Shown here: piece after piece, positions 19,656 through 28,739 of the stretch
How positions within the stretch are numbered: the first letter of the stretch is position 1
How the letters are laid out: the number at the start of each line of letters is the position of its first letter
Assembly (NCBI GenBank): GCA_002951995.1
Contig: CP019797.1
Coordinates: 3,394,501 to 3,458,500, forward strand
DNA from: Stenotrophomonas acidaminiphila
GTDB taxonomy: Bacteria; Pseudomonadota; Gammaproteobacteria; Xanthomonadales; Xanthomonadaceae
Reading direction: 5' to 3'
DNA: 64,000 nucleotides
The notes under the pieces: model-generated
Told to the model about the DNA's origin: nothing
Databases searched by the model: none
What the model saw: only the letters and a program-made list of their open reading frames with translations
Translations under genes and position numbers: made by a program

Positions 19656-19687
19656 GCGGCCCGGCACCCCATGGCATGCGGATCATC

Positions 19688-19752
19688 GTAGGTGCGGGGC
19701 TCGCCCCGCACGCAACGACCGGAAGGCCGTGTGGGGCGAGCCCCACACCTAC
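19688..19752. repeat. Head-to-head REP pair
   Basis: A GTAGGTGCGGGGCTCGCC...GCAC hairpin (19688-19711) and its inverted partner (19729-19752) face each other across about 17 bases. Each half is itself a stem-loop. This is the layout of paired REP/BIME elements common in xanthomonads and pseudomonads. It lies between the hrpB repeat and the next gene. Confidence 0.75.
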
Positions 19753-19844
19753 GGAGGAGTGCGTCCGGCCCGCTGGTGACTAACATTTCCTGCACGCGCA
19801 TCCCGCGACACTGCATGCCCGCCCCCGCAACCGAGGATTCCCCC

Positions 19845-20198
19845 ATGAGCAAGTTCAGCGACATCACCGGATCGGCCCTGGAACGGGCCATGGAACTGGC
19901 CGGCCACGCCGGCGACAGCCTCAGGCAGGGCGGCTCCAACGCCGCCGACTGGCTCAAGGCCGGCGCCGCGATCGGCGCCATGAAGACCGGCGGTCGTGCC
20001 GTGGGCCGGGTGGCACGACGCAATCCCACCGCCACCATCGCCGTGGCCGCGGTCGGCCTGGGCCTGATCGGCTACGCGGTCTACCGCAAGAACAGGCGCG
20101 ACAACGCCGCACTGGAGGCGAAGTCGCAGCAGATCGCCCAGCGCCGCCGCGCCCAGACCACGGTGGACGAGACCAGCGACATCGGCAGCGACGCCTGA
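19845..20198 (+). CDS. Hypothetical protein with single membrane helix
   Basis: This 117-residue protein starts MSKFSDITGSALERAMELAG with GAGG upstream. An amphipathic N-terminal half (repeated Gly/Ala, AGAAIGAMKTGGRAVGRVARRNP) is followed by one hydrophobic helix, TIAVAAVGLGLIGYAVY, and a basic tail ending in a Gln/Arg-rich stretch. The layout resembles small inner-membrane proteins of the ElaB/YqjD type but I do not recognise the family. It ends next to a strong hairpin shared with the convergent pseudouridine synthase gene. Confidence 0.65.
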   Translation: MSKFSDITGSALERAMELAGHAGDSLRQGGSNAADWLKAGAAIGAMKTGGRAVGRVARRNPTATIAVAAVGLGLIGYAVYRKNRRDNAALEAKSQQIAQRRRAQTTVDETSDIGSDA

Positions 20199-20204
20199 CC
20201 CATG

Positions 20205-20228
20205 CGGGCGCGCCACGCGGCGCGCCCG
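20205..20228. terminator. Terminator-like hairpin between convergent genes
   Basis: CGGGCGCGCC (20205-20214), loop ACGC and GGCGCGCCCG (20219-20228) form a perfect 10-base GC stem between two convergent stops. There is no T tract on either side, so Rho-independent activity is uncertain. Confidence 0.45.
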
Positions 20229-20236
20229 TCCCTGTC

Positions 20237-20779
20237 CTACCCCTGCAGCACCCGCCACTGCCCGGGCTGCAGGCCATCGAGCGCATGCGTCCCCATCGCC
20301 GCGCGCACCAGGCGCAGCGTCGGCAGGCCCACCGCCGCGGTCATGCGCCGCACCTGGCGGTTGCGGCCCTCGCGCAGGGTGATCGCCAGCCACGCGTCGG
20401 GCACGGTCTTGCGGAACCGCACCGGCGGGTCGCGCGGCCACAGCGCCGGCGGTGTTTCCAGCAGCTGCACCCGCGCCGGCAGCGTCGGCCCGTCATTGAG
20501 CAGCACGCCGTCACGCAATGCCTGCAGCCGCTCCGGGCTCGGCACGCCTTCCACCTGCACCCAGTAGGTCTTGTCCTGCTTGTGCCGCGGATCGGTCAGG
20601 CGGTGCGCCAGGCCGCCGTCGTCGGTGAGCAGCAGCAGGCCTTCGCTGTCGTAGTCCAAGCGCCCTGCCGCGTACACGTTGCCGGGCAGGCCGAAGCCGG
20701 CCAGTGTCGCCCGTGGCGGCTGGCTGCGGTCGGTGAACTGGCACAGTACGTTGAAGGGTTTGTTGAAGGCGATGAGCAT
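20237..20779 (-). CDS. rluE: Pseudouridine synthase, RluE type
   Basis: This 180-residue protein from [15 protein letters not shown] lacks an S4 domain, as RluE does. The catalytic Asp is in [19 protein letters not shown]; further motifs are [24 protein letters not shown] and LRLVRAAMG. RluE converts U2457 of 23S rRNA to pseudouridine. The start 20779 was chosen over an upstream ATG because the extra five residues are not conserved in the family. The short length and motif set make the RluE assignment more likely than RluB/F. Confidence 0.87.
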   Translation of the reverse strand: MLIAFNKPFNVLCQFTDRSQPPRATLAGFGLPGNVYAAGRLDYDSEGLLLLTDDGGLAHRLTDPRHKQDKTYWVQVEGVPSPERLQALRDGVLLNDGPTLPARVQLLETPPALWPRDPPVRFRKTVPDAWLAITLREGRNRQVRRMTAAVGLPTLRLVRAAMGTHALDGLQPGQWRVLQG

Positions 20780-20943
20780 GGCAGCCGGGCACAACGACGA
20801 CGATGACGGTGGCGGACGGGGATGGCCGCAGCCGCGGCGTCATCCACCCGCGCTGCGCAACCGGCCGGAACGGCAGGGCGCGCGGCCGCCGGCAAGGCGT
20901 GCCGCGCGGGCGTCGATGCGCCCCGCCCTGCGTTCGGCGCCGC

Positions 20944-21813
20944 TCAGGGCTTCACGAAGCGCAGCGTCATGCGGTCGCTTTCGCCGATCGCCTTGTACCG
21001 GGCGGCATCGGCGGCGTCGTGGTTGTTGGATGGCGGCAGCGTCCACACGCCATTGGGGTGATCCTTGGTGTCGCGCGGGTTGGCGTTGATCTCGCTGGTC
21101 TGCTGCAGCCTGAAGCCGGCGGCTTCGGCCATGGCGATCACCTGCGCCTGGCCGACGTAACCGCTCTTGTCGTCGGCGGCGACGTCGGCCTTGGCGCGGT
21201 GTTCCACCACGCCCAGCGTGCCGCCGGGCTTGAGCACCGCGAAGAACGCACGGAACATGCCCTCGGCCTGGTCGGCCGCGCGCCAGTTGTGCACGTTGCG
21301 GAAGGTCAGCACCACGTCGGCCGAACCCGGCTTGCCCAGCACCGGCGCCGCCGGGTCATAGGCGACCACGGTGGCCTTGTCGAACAGCGCCGGCGCGGCG
21401 GCGAACTTCTTCTCCAGCCCGTCGCGGGTACGTTGCTGGTAGTCGCGGCCCTTGCCGGCCGGCAGCGCCATCGGGTCGACCACCGCGGCCACGTACTGGC
21501 CGTGGGCACGCAGGTAGGGCGCGAGGATCTCGGCGTACCAGCCGCCGCCCGGGGTGATCTCGACCACGGTCTGCTGCGGCTGCACGCCGAAGAACTCCAG
21601 AGTCTGCAGCGGGTGCCGGTACGCGTCGCGCGCGGTATTGGCCGGGCTGCGCCAGTCACCGCCGACCGCGGCCTGCAGCTGCGCGGACGCAGACGCGGCC
21701 GGCGCAGCATGCATGGCGGCGTGGTCGTGGCCGGCGTGTGCGTGGTCCTGCGCGGCGGCAGGCAGGGCGGCGAACAGCAGACAGGCGGCAACCAGCGGGG
21801 CAATGGTCTTCAT
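20944..21813 (-). CDS. Exported class I SAM-dependent methyltransferase-like protein
   Basis: The 289-residue product starts MKTIAPLVAACLLFAALPAAAQ, a clear signal peptide, followed by a His-rich segment DHAHAGHDHAAMH. The body is a methyltransferase fold: motif I VVEITPGGGWYAEILAPYL, acidic VVDPM, VVLTFRNVHNW and the LKPGGTLGVVEH motif. The motif set resembles a family of secreted proteobacterial methyltransferases of unknown substrate. A signal peptide on an apparent SAM-dependent enzyme is odd because SAM is cytoplasmic. The His-rich start might bind metal (speculative). Confidence 0.8.
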   Translation of the reverse strand: MKTIAPLVAACLLFAALPAAAQDHAHAGHDHAAMHAAPAASASAQLQAAVGGDWRSPANTARDAYRHPLQTLEFFGVQPQQTVVEITPGGGWYAEILAPYLRAHGQYVAAVVDPMALPAGKGRDYQQRTRDGLEKKFAAAPALFDKATVVAYDPAAPVLGKPGSADVVLTFRNVHNWRAADQAEGMFRAFFAVLKPGGTLGVVEHRAKADVAADDKSGYVGQAQVIAMAEAAGFRLQQTSEINANPRDTKDHPNGVWTLPPSNNHDAADAARYKAIGESDRMTLRFVKP

Positions 21814-21914
21814 CGGGAGATTCCACGGTTGGAGTCCGGCGAGCCTAGCATGCGTGCGCGGCGGGCCGCCGGCCGCTGCGTATATGCTGGAGCGCCGACG
21901 CCAAGGAGCTGCGC

Positions 21915-22871
21915 ATGACCCGTTTACGCGAACTCGGCCGTTCCGGCCTGCAGGTGGCCCCCGTCGCCTTCGGCGGCAACGTGTTCGGCTGGAGCGTGGA
22001 CGAAAAGACCGCCTTCGCCCTGCTGGACGCATTCGTCGAGGCCGGCTTCAACCTGGTCGATACCGCCGACGTGTATCCGGCGTGGGTGCCGGGCAACACC
22101 GGCGGCGAGTCGGAAACCATGATCGGCCGCTGGCTCCGGCGCAGCGGCAAGCGCGACCAGGTGGTGCTGGCGACCAAGGTCGGCAAATGGGCCGAGCGCC
22201 CCGGGCTGTCGGCCGGCAACATCCATGCCGCGGCGGAGGATTCGCTGCGGCGCCTGCAGACCGACGTGATCGACCTGTACCAGGCGCACGAGGACGACGC
22301 GTCGGTGCCGCTGGAGGAGACCCTGGGCGCCTTCGCGCGCCTGGTCGAGGCCGGCAAGGTGCGCGCCATCGGCGCCTCCAATTACAGCGCCACGCGCCTG
22401 CGCGACGCGCTGAAGGTATCGGCCGACTACCACCTGCCGCGCTACGAGAGCCTGCAGCCGGAGTACAACCTCTACGACCGTGCCGGCTACGAAGCGGAAC
22501 TGGAGCCGCTGGCGCGCGAACAGGGGCTGGGGGTGATCGGCTACTACGCGCTGGCCAGCGGCTTCCTCAGCGGCAAGTACCGCAGCGCCGACGACGCCGG
22601 CAAGAGCGGCGCGCGCGGTGCCAGGGTGGTCGCGCGCTACCTGGATGCGCGTGGCCTGCGCATCCTCGCCGCGCTCGACGATATCGCCGCCGCGCACCGG
22701 GCGACACCGGCGCAGGTCGCGCTGGCGTGGCTGATCGCGCGGCCCGGGATCACCGCGCCGATCGTCAGCGCCACCGGCGTGGAACAGCTGCACGAGGTGC
22801 TCGCCGCCGCGCGGCTGGCACTGTCTGCCGCGGACATCGCCCAGCTCGACACGGCCAGCGCGGGGGACTGA
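21915..22871 (+). CDS. Aldo/keto reductase
   Basis: This 318-residue TIM-barrel AKR has VDTADVYPAW (Asp, and Tyr of the catalytic tetrad), VVLATKVGKWAER (Lys) and DLYQAHEDD (His). It has the C-terminal NADPH pocket ITAPIVSATGVEQLHEVL. A typical member reduces aldehydes or ketones with NADPH in the cytoplasm; the substrate cannot be told. SD AAGGAG lies before the ATG. The next small gene follows 80 bases downstream on the same strand. Confidence 0.88.
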   Translation: MTRLRELGRSGLQVAPVAFGGNVFGWSVDEKTAFALLDAFVEAGFNLVDTADVYPAWVPGNTGGESETMIGRWLRRSGKRDQVVLATKVGKWAERPGLSAGNIHAAAEDSLRRLQTDVIDLYQAHEDDASVPLEETLGAFARLVEAGKVRAIGASNYSATRLRDALKVSADYHLPRYESLQPEYNLYDRAGYEAELEPLAREQGLGVIGYYALASGFLSGKYRSADDAGKSGARGARVVARYLDARGLRILAALDDIAAAHRATPAQVALAWLIARPGITAPIVSATGVEQLHEVLAAARLALSAADIAQLDTASAGD

Positions 22872-22951
22872 ATGCGCCGCGGGTTGAACCCGGCGCCGGC
22901 GCGGTCGTAGCATCCGTGCCACAGGGGGCGGACCGCGAACGGAGACCGCTC

Positions 22952-23305
22952 ATGCAGAACCCGCACGGTGCAGACCGCCACGGCCTGGATGTGGACGCGG
23001 AGATGGCGTACTGGCGCAGCGTCCACGCCATCGGCCGGCTCGGCCGGCACGCGTTCGACCCGTACCGGCGACTGCTGCAGATGGGCCTGGAGCTCTACCG
23101 GGCATGGCCGCACGCCAGCGAGGAGCAGCTCTACCGCGCGCTGCAGGACAACCACCATCGCTATGCGCCGGCGCTGGCGGTGCCCTGGGACGAGGCCCGC
23201 TGGCGGGTGCGCCACGCCTGGCACCACGCCCGCCAGGCGCAATCCCTGGATCAGGCGCGCCGCTTCAGCCCGCTGCCAGCAACCAGTCGCGCAGCGCCGC
23301 ACTGA
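22952..23305 (+). CDS. Small hypothetical protein
   Basis: This 117-residue protein starts MQNPHGADRHGLDVDAEMAYWRSV after GGAGA. It is hydrophilic and rich in Arg, His, Trp and Tyr, for example YRRLLQMGLELYRAWPHASEEQLYRALQDNHHRY. No membrane segment or known motif is visible. Its 3' end overlaps the convergent hydrolase gene by 41 bases. I do not recognise a family; the codon use is like its neighbours, which supports it being real. Confidence 0.6.
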   Translation: MQNPHGADRHGLDVDAEMAYWRSVHAIGRLGRHAFDPYRRLLQMGLELYRAWPHASEEQLYRALQDNHHRYAPALAVPWDEARWRVRHAWHHARQAQSLDQARRFSPLPATSRAAPH

Positions 23306-24002
23306 CCTCATCGGGCTTTTCCATCGGCGCCAGGTGCCCGCAGCCGGGCAGCAGCAACAGCCGCGAGTGCGGCGCCAGCGCGTGCATTTCCTCGCTGACC
23401 GCCGGCGGTGTGATGCGGTCGTTGGCCCCGCACACGATCAGCAACGGGTCGCGGTAGGCGGCCAGCACGTCGTGGCCATCGCGCCGTTCCAGTGCGCTCT
23501 GCCGCAGGAACACCTCCGCGCCCAGGCGCGTGGTCATGTCGCGCACGCGCCGCACCAGCGCCTCGTCGTGCAGGCGCGAGGCGTCGATGTAGCTGCGCAT
23601 CAGCCGGTCGCCGAAACCGTGGAAGGTGCCGGGCAGGCGCACGCTGGCCTGCTGCGCGCGGCGCTGCGCGGCGCGCTGCGGCGAATCGGCGTGGATCGAA
23701 GTACCGATCAGCGCCAGCCGCCCGACCCGCTGCGGGGCGACGCGCAGGATCTGCTGGGCGACGAAGCCGCCCAGCGAGAACCCGGCCAGCGCGAACCGCG
23801 GCGGCGCCTGCGCCAGCACGTCGGCGGCCACCGCCTGTAGGGTCGTCCCGCGGGTCTGGTCGCCGACGATGCAGTCGGCGATGCCGGACAGGTCGGCGAT
23901 CTGCGCGCGCCACAGCTCGGCGTCGTTGAGCAGGCCCGGCAGCAACAGCAGCGGGATCTTCCCGGGAGCATTCCCGGCGGCGGTGGTGTGCATGGCGCCC
24001 AT
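23265..24002 (-). CDS. Alpha/beta hydrolase
   Basis: The product is 245 residues. It has LLLLPGLLNDAELW (oxyanion region), the nucleophile elbow AGFSLGGFVAQQ, the acid in VCGANDRITPP and the His in PGCGHLAPMEKP, so the Ser-Asp-His triad is complete. There is no signal peptide. The closest groups by motif are 3-oxoadipate enol-lactonase/menaquinone-type small hydrolases, but no pathway neighbours help. An ATG three codons in (23993) is an alternative start. Confidence 0.82.
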   Translation of the reverse strand: MGAMHTTAAGNAPGKIPLLLLPGLLNDAELWRAQIADLSGIADCIVGDQTRGTTLQAVAADVLAQAPPRFALAGFSLGGFVAQQILRVAPQRVGRLALIGTSIHADSPQRAAQRRAQQASVRLPGTFHGFGDRLMRSYIDASRLHDEALVRRVRDMTTRLGAEVFLRQSALERRDGHDVLAAYRDPLLIVCGANDRITPPAVSEEMHALAPHSRLLLLPGCGHLAPMEKPDEVSAALRDWLLAAG

Positions 24003-24019
24003 TGTCGCGCCGCCGGCAC

Positions 24020-26734
24020 TCAGCCGGTACCGTCACCCGTGGAATGCACCGGCAGGGTGACGTTCATGATCGCCGGGTCGTCGGGATCGGGCTTGACCTT
24101 GAAACCGAGCGTGCGGCACATCGCCAGCATGGTGCTGTTCTCGCGCAGCACCTGGCCCTCGACCACGTTCAGGCCCTGCCAGCCGGCGTATTCGATCATG
24201 ATCTGCATCAGCTTCCAGCCGATGCCGTGGCCCTTGAGGTCGGAGCGGATCAGGATGCCGTACTCGCCGCGGTCGTAGTCGGCGTCGGCGTGCAGGCGCA
24301 CCGCGCCGAGCATGTCGCCGCTCTTCGGGTCGATGGCCACCAGCGCGATCGAGCGGGCATAGTCGAGCTGGGTCAGGCGCGCGATGAACTCGTGGCTGAA
24401 ATGCTTGACCGACTGGAAGAAGCGCAGGCGCAGGTCGTCGTCGGTGACGCGGGCGAAGAACGCGCGGAACAGCGCGTCGTCCTCCGGCCGCACCGGGCGC
24501 ACGAAGGCGCGGGCACCGTCGGACAGTTCGATGTTGCGCTCCCATTCGGTCGGATACGGGAAGATCGCGAAGCGCGGATGGCCGCGGCCCTTGTGCAGGC
24601 GCCGCACCGGGGCGATGGCGATGCGCGCGTCCAGCGCCATCACCCCGTCGCGGTCGGCCAGCAGCGGGTTGAGGTCCAGGCCGCGGATCTCGGGGATGTC
24701 GGCGGCCAGCTGCGCCAGCTTGACCAGCACCAGCGCCACCGCGCGTTCGTCGGCGGCCGGCACGTCGCCGTAGGCCTTGAGGATGCGCGAGACCCGGGTG
24801 CGGCCGATCACCTCGTGCGCCAGGCGCAGGTCCAGCGGCGGCAGCGCCAGGGTCTTGTCGTCGATCACTTCCACCGCGGTGCCGCCGCGGCCGAACACCA
24901 GCACCGGCCCGAACACCGGGTCGTCGGCGATGCCGGCGATCAGCTCGCGCGCCTTGGGCCGCACCAGGGTCTGCTGCAGCAGCACGCCCTCGATGCGCGC
25001 CTGCGGGCGCAGTTCGCGCGCGCGCTGCAGGATCGAGGTCGCCGCCACGTGCACCGCCTGCAGCGTGCCCAGGTTCAGGCGCACGCCATCGACGTCGGAC
25101 TTGTGCGGGATGTCCGGCGACAGCACCTTGACCGCCACGGTCGCGCCGCGCTCGAGCAGCGGCTGCGCCAGCTCCATCGCCTCATGCGCGTCGCGCGCGA
25201 CCATCACCGCCAGCGACGGGATGCCATAGGCCTGCAGCAGCGCGTGCGTGGCCACCGGGTCCAGCCACTGCTGGCCGCGCGCCAGCGCCGACTCCACCAG
25301 CGCGCGCGCGGCCGCCACGTCCACCACGAAATCGGCCGGCAGGCTGGGCGGCGTCTCCATCAGCGCCGCCTGCGCCTGGCGGTAACGCACCAGGTGCTGG
25401 AACCCGCGCACCGCCTCGGCCTCGCTGGGATAGGTGGGCACCCGCGCGGTATTGAGCGTGGCGGTGGCCTGCTCGTCGTTGCCCAGCCACACCGCGAACA
25501 CCGGCTTGTCGCGCAGCTGCCGCGAGCGCAGCCCGAGGGTGCGGGTCAATGCCTGCGCCGCATCGGCCGACGAGGTGAACGCGGTGGGCACGTTGACCAC
25601 CAGCAGCGCGTCGTTGGCCTCGTCGGCCAGCAGCGCCTCCACCGCCGCGGCGTAACGGTCGCCGCCGGCATCGACGATGATGTCCACCGGGTTGTCGCGC
25701 GACCAGCCCTGCGGCAGCGCCTGGTCCAGGTGCGCCACGGTCGCCGGCGACAACGCCGCCAGGGTGCCGCCCAGGGCCTGCAGCTGGTCCACCGCCAGCC
25801 GGCCGATGCCGCCGCCGTTGCTGAGGATCGCCAGCCGGTTGCCCGGAAACGTGCCGAGCCGGCCCAGGGTCTCGGCGGCGGTGAACAGTTCGTCGAGCGC
25901 GTTCACCCGCAGCAGGCCGGCGCGGTTGAACGCCGCCCCGTACACCGCATCGGATGCGGCCAGGGTCTGCGCGTGGGTCTCGGCGCGCGCCCCGGCGCTG
26001 CGCGGCTGGCGCCCGGACTTGACCACCACCACCGGCTTGGCGCGCGCCGCCGCGCGCGCGGCCGACATGAATTTGCGGGCGTCGCTGATCTGGTCGACGT
26101 AGAGCAGGATCGCGCGGGTGCGGTAGTCGGCGGCGAAGTAGTCGAGCAGGTCGCCGAAATCCACGTCCAGCGCGTCGCCCAGCGACACCACCGCCGAGAA
26201 CCCGATCGAGCGTGCCACGCCCCACTCCACCAGCGCGGCGGCGATCGCGCTGGATTCGGAGATCAGCGCCAGGTCGCCGGCCTGCGGGGTGTGCGCAGCG
26301 ATGGAGGCGTTGAGCCGCGCGTGCGGCGCGATCACCCCCAGGCAGTGCGGGCCGAGGATGCGCATGCCCTTCGGCCGCGCCGCCGCTTCCACCTGCGCGG
26401 CCAGCGAGCCGGGGCCGCGGCCGAGCCCGGCGGTGAGGATGATGGCCGCGGCCACCCCCAGCCCGGCGGCGGCGGCCACCACCTGCGGCACCATCGCCGC
26501 CGGCGTGGTCACCACCACCAGGTCCGGTATCCACGGCAGGTCCTTGAGCCGCTTGACCGTGCGCATGCCGTCGATCTCGGCGTGGCGCGGGTTGACCCAG
26601 CCGATCTGCCCGGCGAAGCCGCCCGCGCGCAGGTTGCGCACCACCGCGCGCCCGGCCGAGCGCTCGCGCGGGCTGCCGCCGACCACGGCCACGGAACGGG
26701 GACGGAACACGGTCTGCAGGTGGTAGGTGCTCAT
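24020..26734 (-). CDS. Bifunctional acyl-CoA synthetase-like / GNAT protein acetyltransferase (PatZ-like)
   Basis: The product is 904 residues. Domain order is a CoA-binding Rossmann domain (about 1-130, SVAVVGGSPRERSAGR), a succinyl-CoA ligase-like domain (150-460), an ATP-grasp domain (about 490-715, MVARDAHEAMELAQPLLERG) and a C-terminal GNAT domain (about 740-900, FARVTDDDLRLRFF and EYGILIRSDLKGHGIGW). This is the layout of Pat/PatZ (YfiQ), which acetylates lysines of acetyl-CoA synthetase and other proteins using acetyl-CoA. The GNAT acetyl-CoA loop (RSDLKGHGIGWKL) looks intact. Length matches the family. Confidence 0.9.
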   Translation of the reverse strand: MSTYHLQTVFRPRSVAVVGGSPRERSAGRAVVRNLRAGGFAGQIGWVNPRHAEIDGMRTVKRLKDLPWIPDLVVVTTPAAMVPQVVAAAAGLGVAAAIILTAGLGRGPGSLAAQVEAAARPKGMRILGPHCLGVIAPHARLNASIAAHTPQAGDLALISESSAIAAALVEWGVARSIGFSAVVSLGDALDVDFGDLLDYFAADYRTRAILLYVDQISDARKFMSAARAAARAKPVVVVKSGRQPRSAGARAETHAQTLAASDAVYGAAFNRAGLLRVNALDELFTAAETLGRLGTFPGNRLAILSNGGGIGRLAVDQLQALGGTLAALSPATVAHLDQALPQGWSRDNPVDIIVDAGGDRYAAAVEALLADEANDALLVVNVPTAFTSSADAAQALTRTLGLRSRQLRDKPVFAVWLGNDEQATATLNTARVPTYPSEAEAVRGFQHLVRYRQAQAALMETPPSLPADFVVDVAAARALVESALARGQQWLDPVATHALLQAYGIPSLAVMVARDAHEAMELAQPLLERGATVAVKVLSPDIPHKSDVDGVRLNLGTLQAVHVAATSILQRARELRPQARIEGVLLQQTLVRPKARELIAGIADDPVFGPVLVFGRGGTAVEVIDDKTLALPPLDLRLAHEVIGRTRVSRILKAYGDVPAADERAVALVLVKLAQLAADIPEIRGLDLNPLLADRDGVMALDARIAIAPVRRLHKGRGHPRFAIFPYPTEWERNIELSDGARAFVRPVRPEDDALFRAFFARVTDDDLRLRFFQSVKHFSHEFIARLTQLDYARSIALVAIDPKSGDMLGAVRLHADADYDRGEYGILIRSDLKGHGIGWKLMQIMIEYAGWQGLNVVEGQVLRENSTMLAMCRTLGFKVKPDPDDPAIMNVTLPVHSTGDGTG

Positions 26735-27037
26735 CGCGATGCCGGCAACGGGAACGCGTTCAAAGGTACACGCGTCGCGGTACCCGCGGCATGAGCACGA
26801 TCAAGCGGCACGGTGCCCTGCGCACCCGTCGCGACGGCTGGCGGCGGGGCACGCCGGGCCGTGCCGGCCTGGCGCACCGCGCCCCACGGGCGGCCATCCG
26901 CGGCGCGTGATGCCGGTGGGCAGCGCCTGGCGCCACCCGGGCGACGGCACCGGAGCCCTGCCCCGCGCCTGCCGTGGCAGCGCCGGCGGCGCCGACGCCG
27001 GCCACGTGCCGCGTGCGTGCCAACCGGCCCTCGCCCG
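26735..27037. other. Intergenic region between patZ and mgtE
   Basis: About 303 bases with both flanking genes on the minus strand. It should hold the patZ promoter and the mgtE 3' region. A 39-codon ATG ORF at 26791 (plus strand) has no ribosome site and an Arg-rich low-complexity product, so I do not call it. No clear terminator or repeat is visible. Confidence 0.4.
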
Positions 27038-28408
27038 CTACAGCAGCGTTCCGCCGAGGATCATCGCCGCGATGCTGAAGTAGATGACCAGCCCGGTGAC
27101 GTCGACCAGGGTGGCCACGAACGGCGCCGACGCACTGGCCGGGTCGAAGCCCAGCCGCTTGAGCACGAACGGCAGCATCGACCCGGACAGCGAGCCGAAG
27201 GTGACGATGCCCACCAGCGCCGCGCCGATGGTCAGCGCCAGCAGCTTCCAGTGCGCGCCGTAGTCGTGCAGGCCGGTCAGTTGCCAGATGCTGATGCGGG
27301 CGATGGCCAGCAGGCCGAGGATGCCGCCGAGCACCGCGCCGGTCGGCAGTTCGCGCAGCGCCACCTTCCACCAGTCGCGCAGGCGCAGCTCATGCAGCGC
27401 CAGCGAGCGGATCAGCAGCGAGGTCGCCTGCGAACCCGAGTTGCCGCCCGAACTCATGATCAGCGGGATGAACAGGGTCAGCACCACCGCGCGCGCCAGT
27501 TCGTCCTCGTAGTGCTGCATGGCGCTGGCGGTGAGCATTTCGCCCAGGAACAGCACGCTCAGCCAGCCGGCGCGCTTGCGGATCATGTCGAAGAACCCGA
27601 TCTGCATGTATGGCCGGTCCAGCGCCTCGACGCCACCGAACTTGTGCACGTCCTCGGTGGATTCGTCGATCAGCGCGTCGAGGATGTCGTCCACGGTGAC
27701 GATGCCCAGCATGCGCCGCTGCGCGTCCACCACCGGGATCGCCAACAGGTCGTGGCGGCGGATCAGCTGCGCCACTTCCTCCTGGTCCAGCTCCGGGCCG
27801 ACGCTCACCGGCGGGTTGACCTGGGCCACATCGAGGATCGAGTCCGACGGCGCGCCGGTGATCAGCCGGCGCATGGTCACCACCTGCAGCAGCTGCGCGG
27901 TGCGCGGGTCGAGTACGTAGATCGCGTAGACCGTCTCGCGGCTGCGCTCGACCTCGCGGATGTGCTGCAGCGTGCGCGCCACGGTCCAGTCCGCGGGGAC
28001 GCTGACGAACTCGGTGGTCATCAGTGCGCCGGCGGTGTTGGGCGGGTAGCTGAGCAGCAGCTGGATCGAGCGGCGCGCGGCCGGATCGAGCAGCGGGATC
28101 AGCCGCGCGCGCTCGTCCTCGTCCAGCTCATGGACGATGTCGGTGGCGCGGTCGTCGGCCATCAGCCCCAGCAGCGCGGCGGCCCGGGCCGGCGGCATCG
28201 CCGCGACCAGCTCGCCGGCATGCTGCAGCTCCGGCGCTTCCAGCAGCTTGACCGCGCGCGGCAACGGCAATGCCGCCAGCACCGCGCCGGCTTCGGCCTG
28301 TTCGAGCTGGTTGAGATAGACCACCGCGTCGGCGGTGTTGAACCCGGCCAGGGGTGCGCCCAGGGCGCTGGCGTCCGCTGCCGGACGCAGGAGTTGCTTC
28401 TGGTTCAT
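27038..28408 (-). CDS. mgtE: Magnesium transporter MgtE
   Basis: This 456-residue Mg2+ channel has an N-terminal superhelical domain (about 20-130, MPPARAAALLGLMADDRATDIVHEL), two CBS domains (about 140-265, SVPADWTVARTLQHI and DLLAIPVVDAQRRMLGIVTVDDI), and a C-terminal membrane domain with five helices including the pore sequence IPLIMSSGGNSGSQA. MgtE closes when cytoplasmic Mg2+ fills the N/CBS domains. The N-domain is slightly short. The start codon lies one base after a strongly paired leader (see 28409-28475), which suggests translational control. Confidence 0.92.
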   Translation of the reverse strand: MNQKQLLRPAADASALGAPLAGFNTADAVVYLNQLEQAEAGAVLAALPLPRAVKLLEAPELQHAGELVAAMPPARAAALLGLMADDRATDIVHELDEDERARLIPLLDPAARRSIQLLLSYPPNTAGALMTTEFVSVPADWTVARTLQHIREVERSRETVYAIYVLDPRTAQLLQVVTMRRLITGAPSDSILDVAQVNPPVSVGPELDQEEVAQLIRRHDLLAIPVVDAQRRMLGIVTVDDILDALIDESTEDVHKFGGVEALDRPYMQIGFFDMIRKRAGWLSVLFLGEMLTASAMQHYEDELARAVVLTLFIPLIMSSGGNSGSQATSLLIRSLALHELRLRDWWKVALRELPTGAVLGGILGLLAIARISIWQLTGLHDYGAHWKLLALTIGAALVGIVTFGSLSGSMLPFVLKRLGFDPASASAPFVATLVDVTGLVIYFSIAAMILGGTLL

Positions 28409-28475
28409 CGTGTTTCGCCTTGCCGACCGGGTCGGCTGCTGGGTTGCGGGCGCAACGCCGGCAGCGGCGAAACAC
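28409..28475 (-). promoter_or_regulatory. Structured 5' leader of mgtE (candidate regulatory RNA)
   Basis: In mgtE sense, GTGTTTCGCC (28475-28466) pairs perfectly with GGCGAAACAC (28419-28410). They enclose a long hairpin (GCTGC/GCAGC plus GTTGC-GCCC-GCAAC, 28465-28434) and a short one (CGACC/GGTCG within 28436-28422), giving a three-way junction. The ribosome site AAGG (28421-28418) is half buried in the closing helix, and the ATG follows one base later. The fold would repress translation unless opened. It is too short for the M-box riboswitch and I know no Rfam family it fits. Confidence 0.55.
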
Positions 28476-28739
28476 CCACTCAGGCGTTGGCCGTCACCGA
28501 CGTCGGACGAGATCGACTTGTACTGTCGCTGGGCATGGGTGGGACTCCGAAGGGTCGCCGCGACGGCAGGGGCCGGCGGCTGCGCGAGTCTGCGACCGGC
28601 GCGCGACGCGGTCAAGCGGCGTGCCGTGAAATTTTCCAAGGCCGCAGGCGCGCGGTACTCTTTCGTACAGGCATCGGCATGCGCCCGCCCCGGCCGCCGC
28701 TCCGCCTTTCCCCTTCTCTATTCTCCGAGCGTGATCCCG

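Noticed and set aside
26791..26910. 39-codon ORF upstream of mgtE 3' end
   Set aside because: No ribosome site, Arg-rich composition, no context.
28409..28475. M-box (ykoK) magnesium riboswitch upstream of mgtE
   Set aside because: Far too short and lacks the M-box core; only a generic structured leader is supported.
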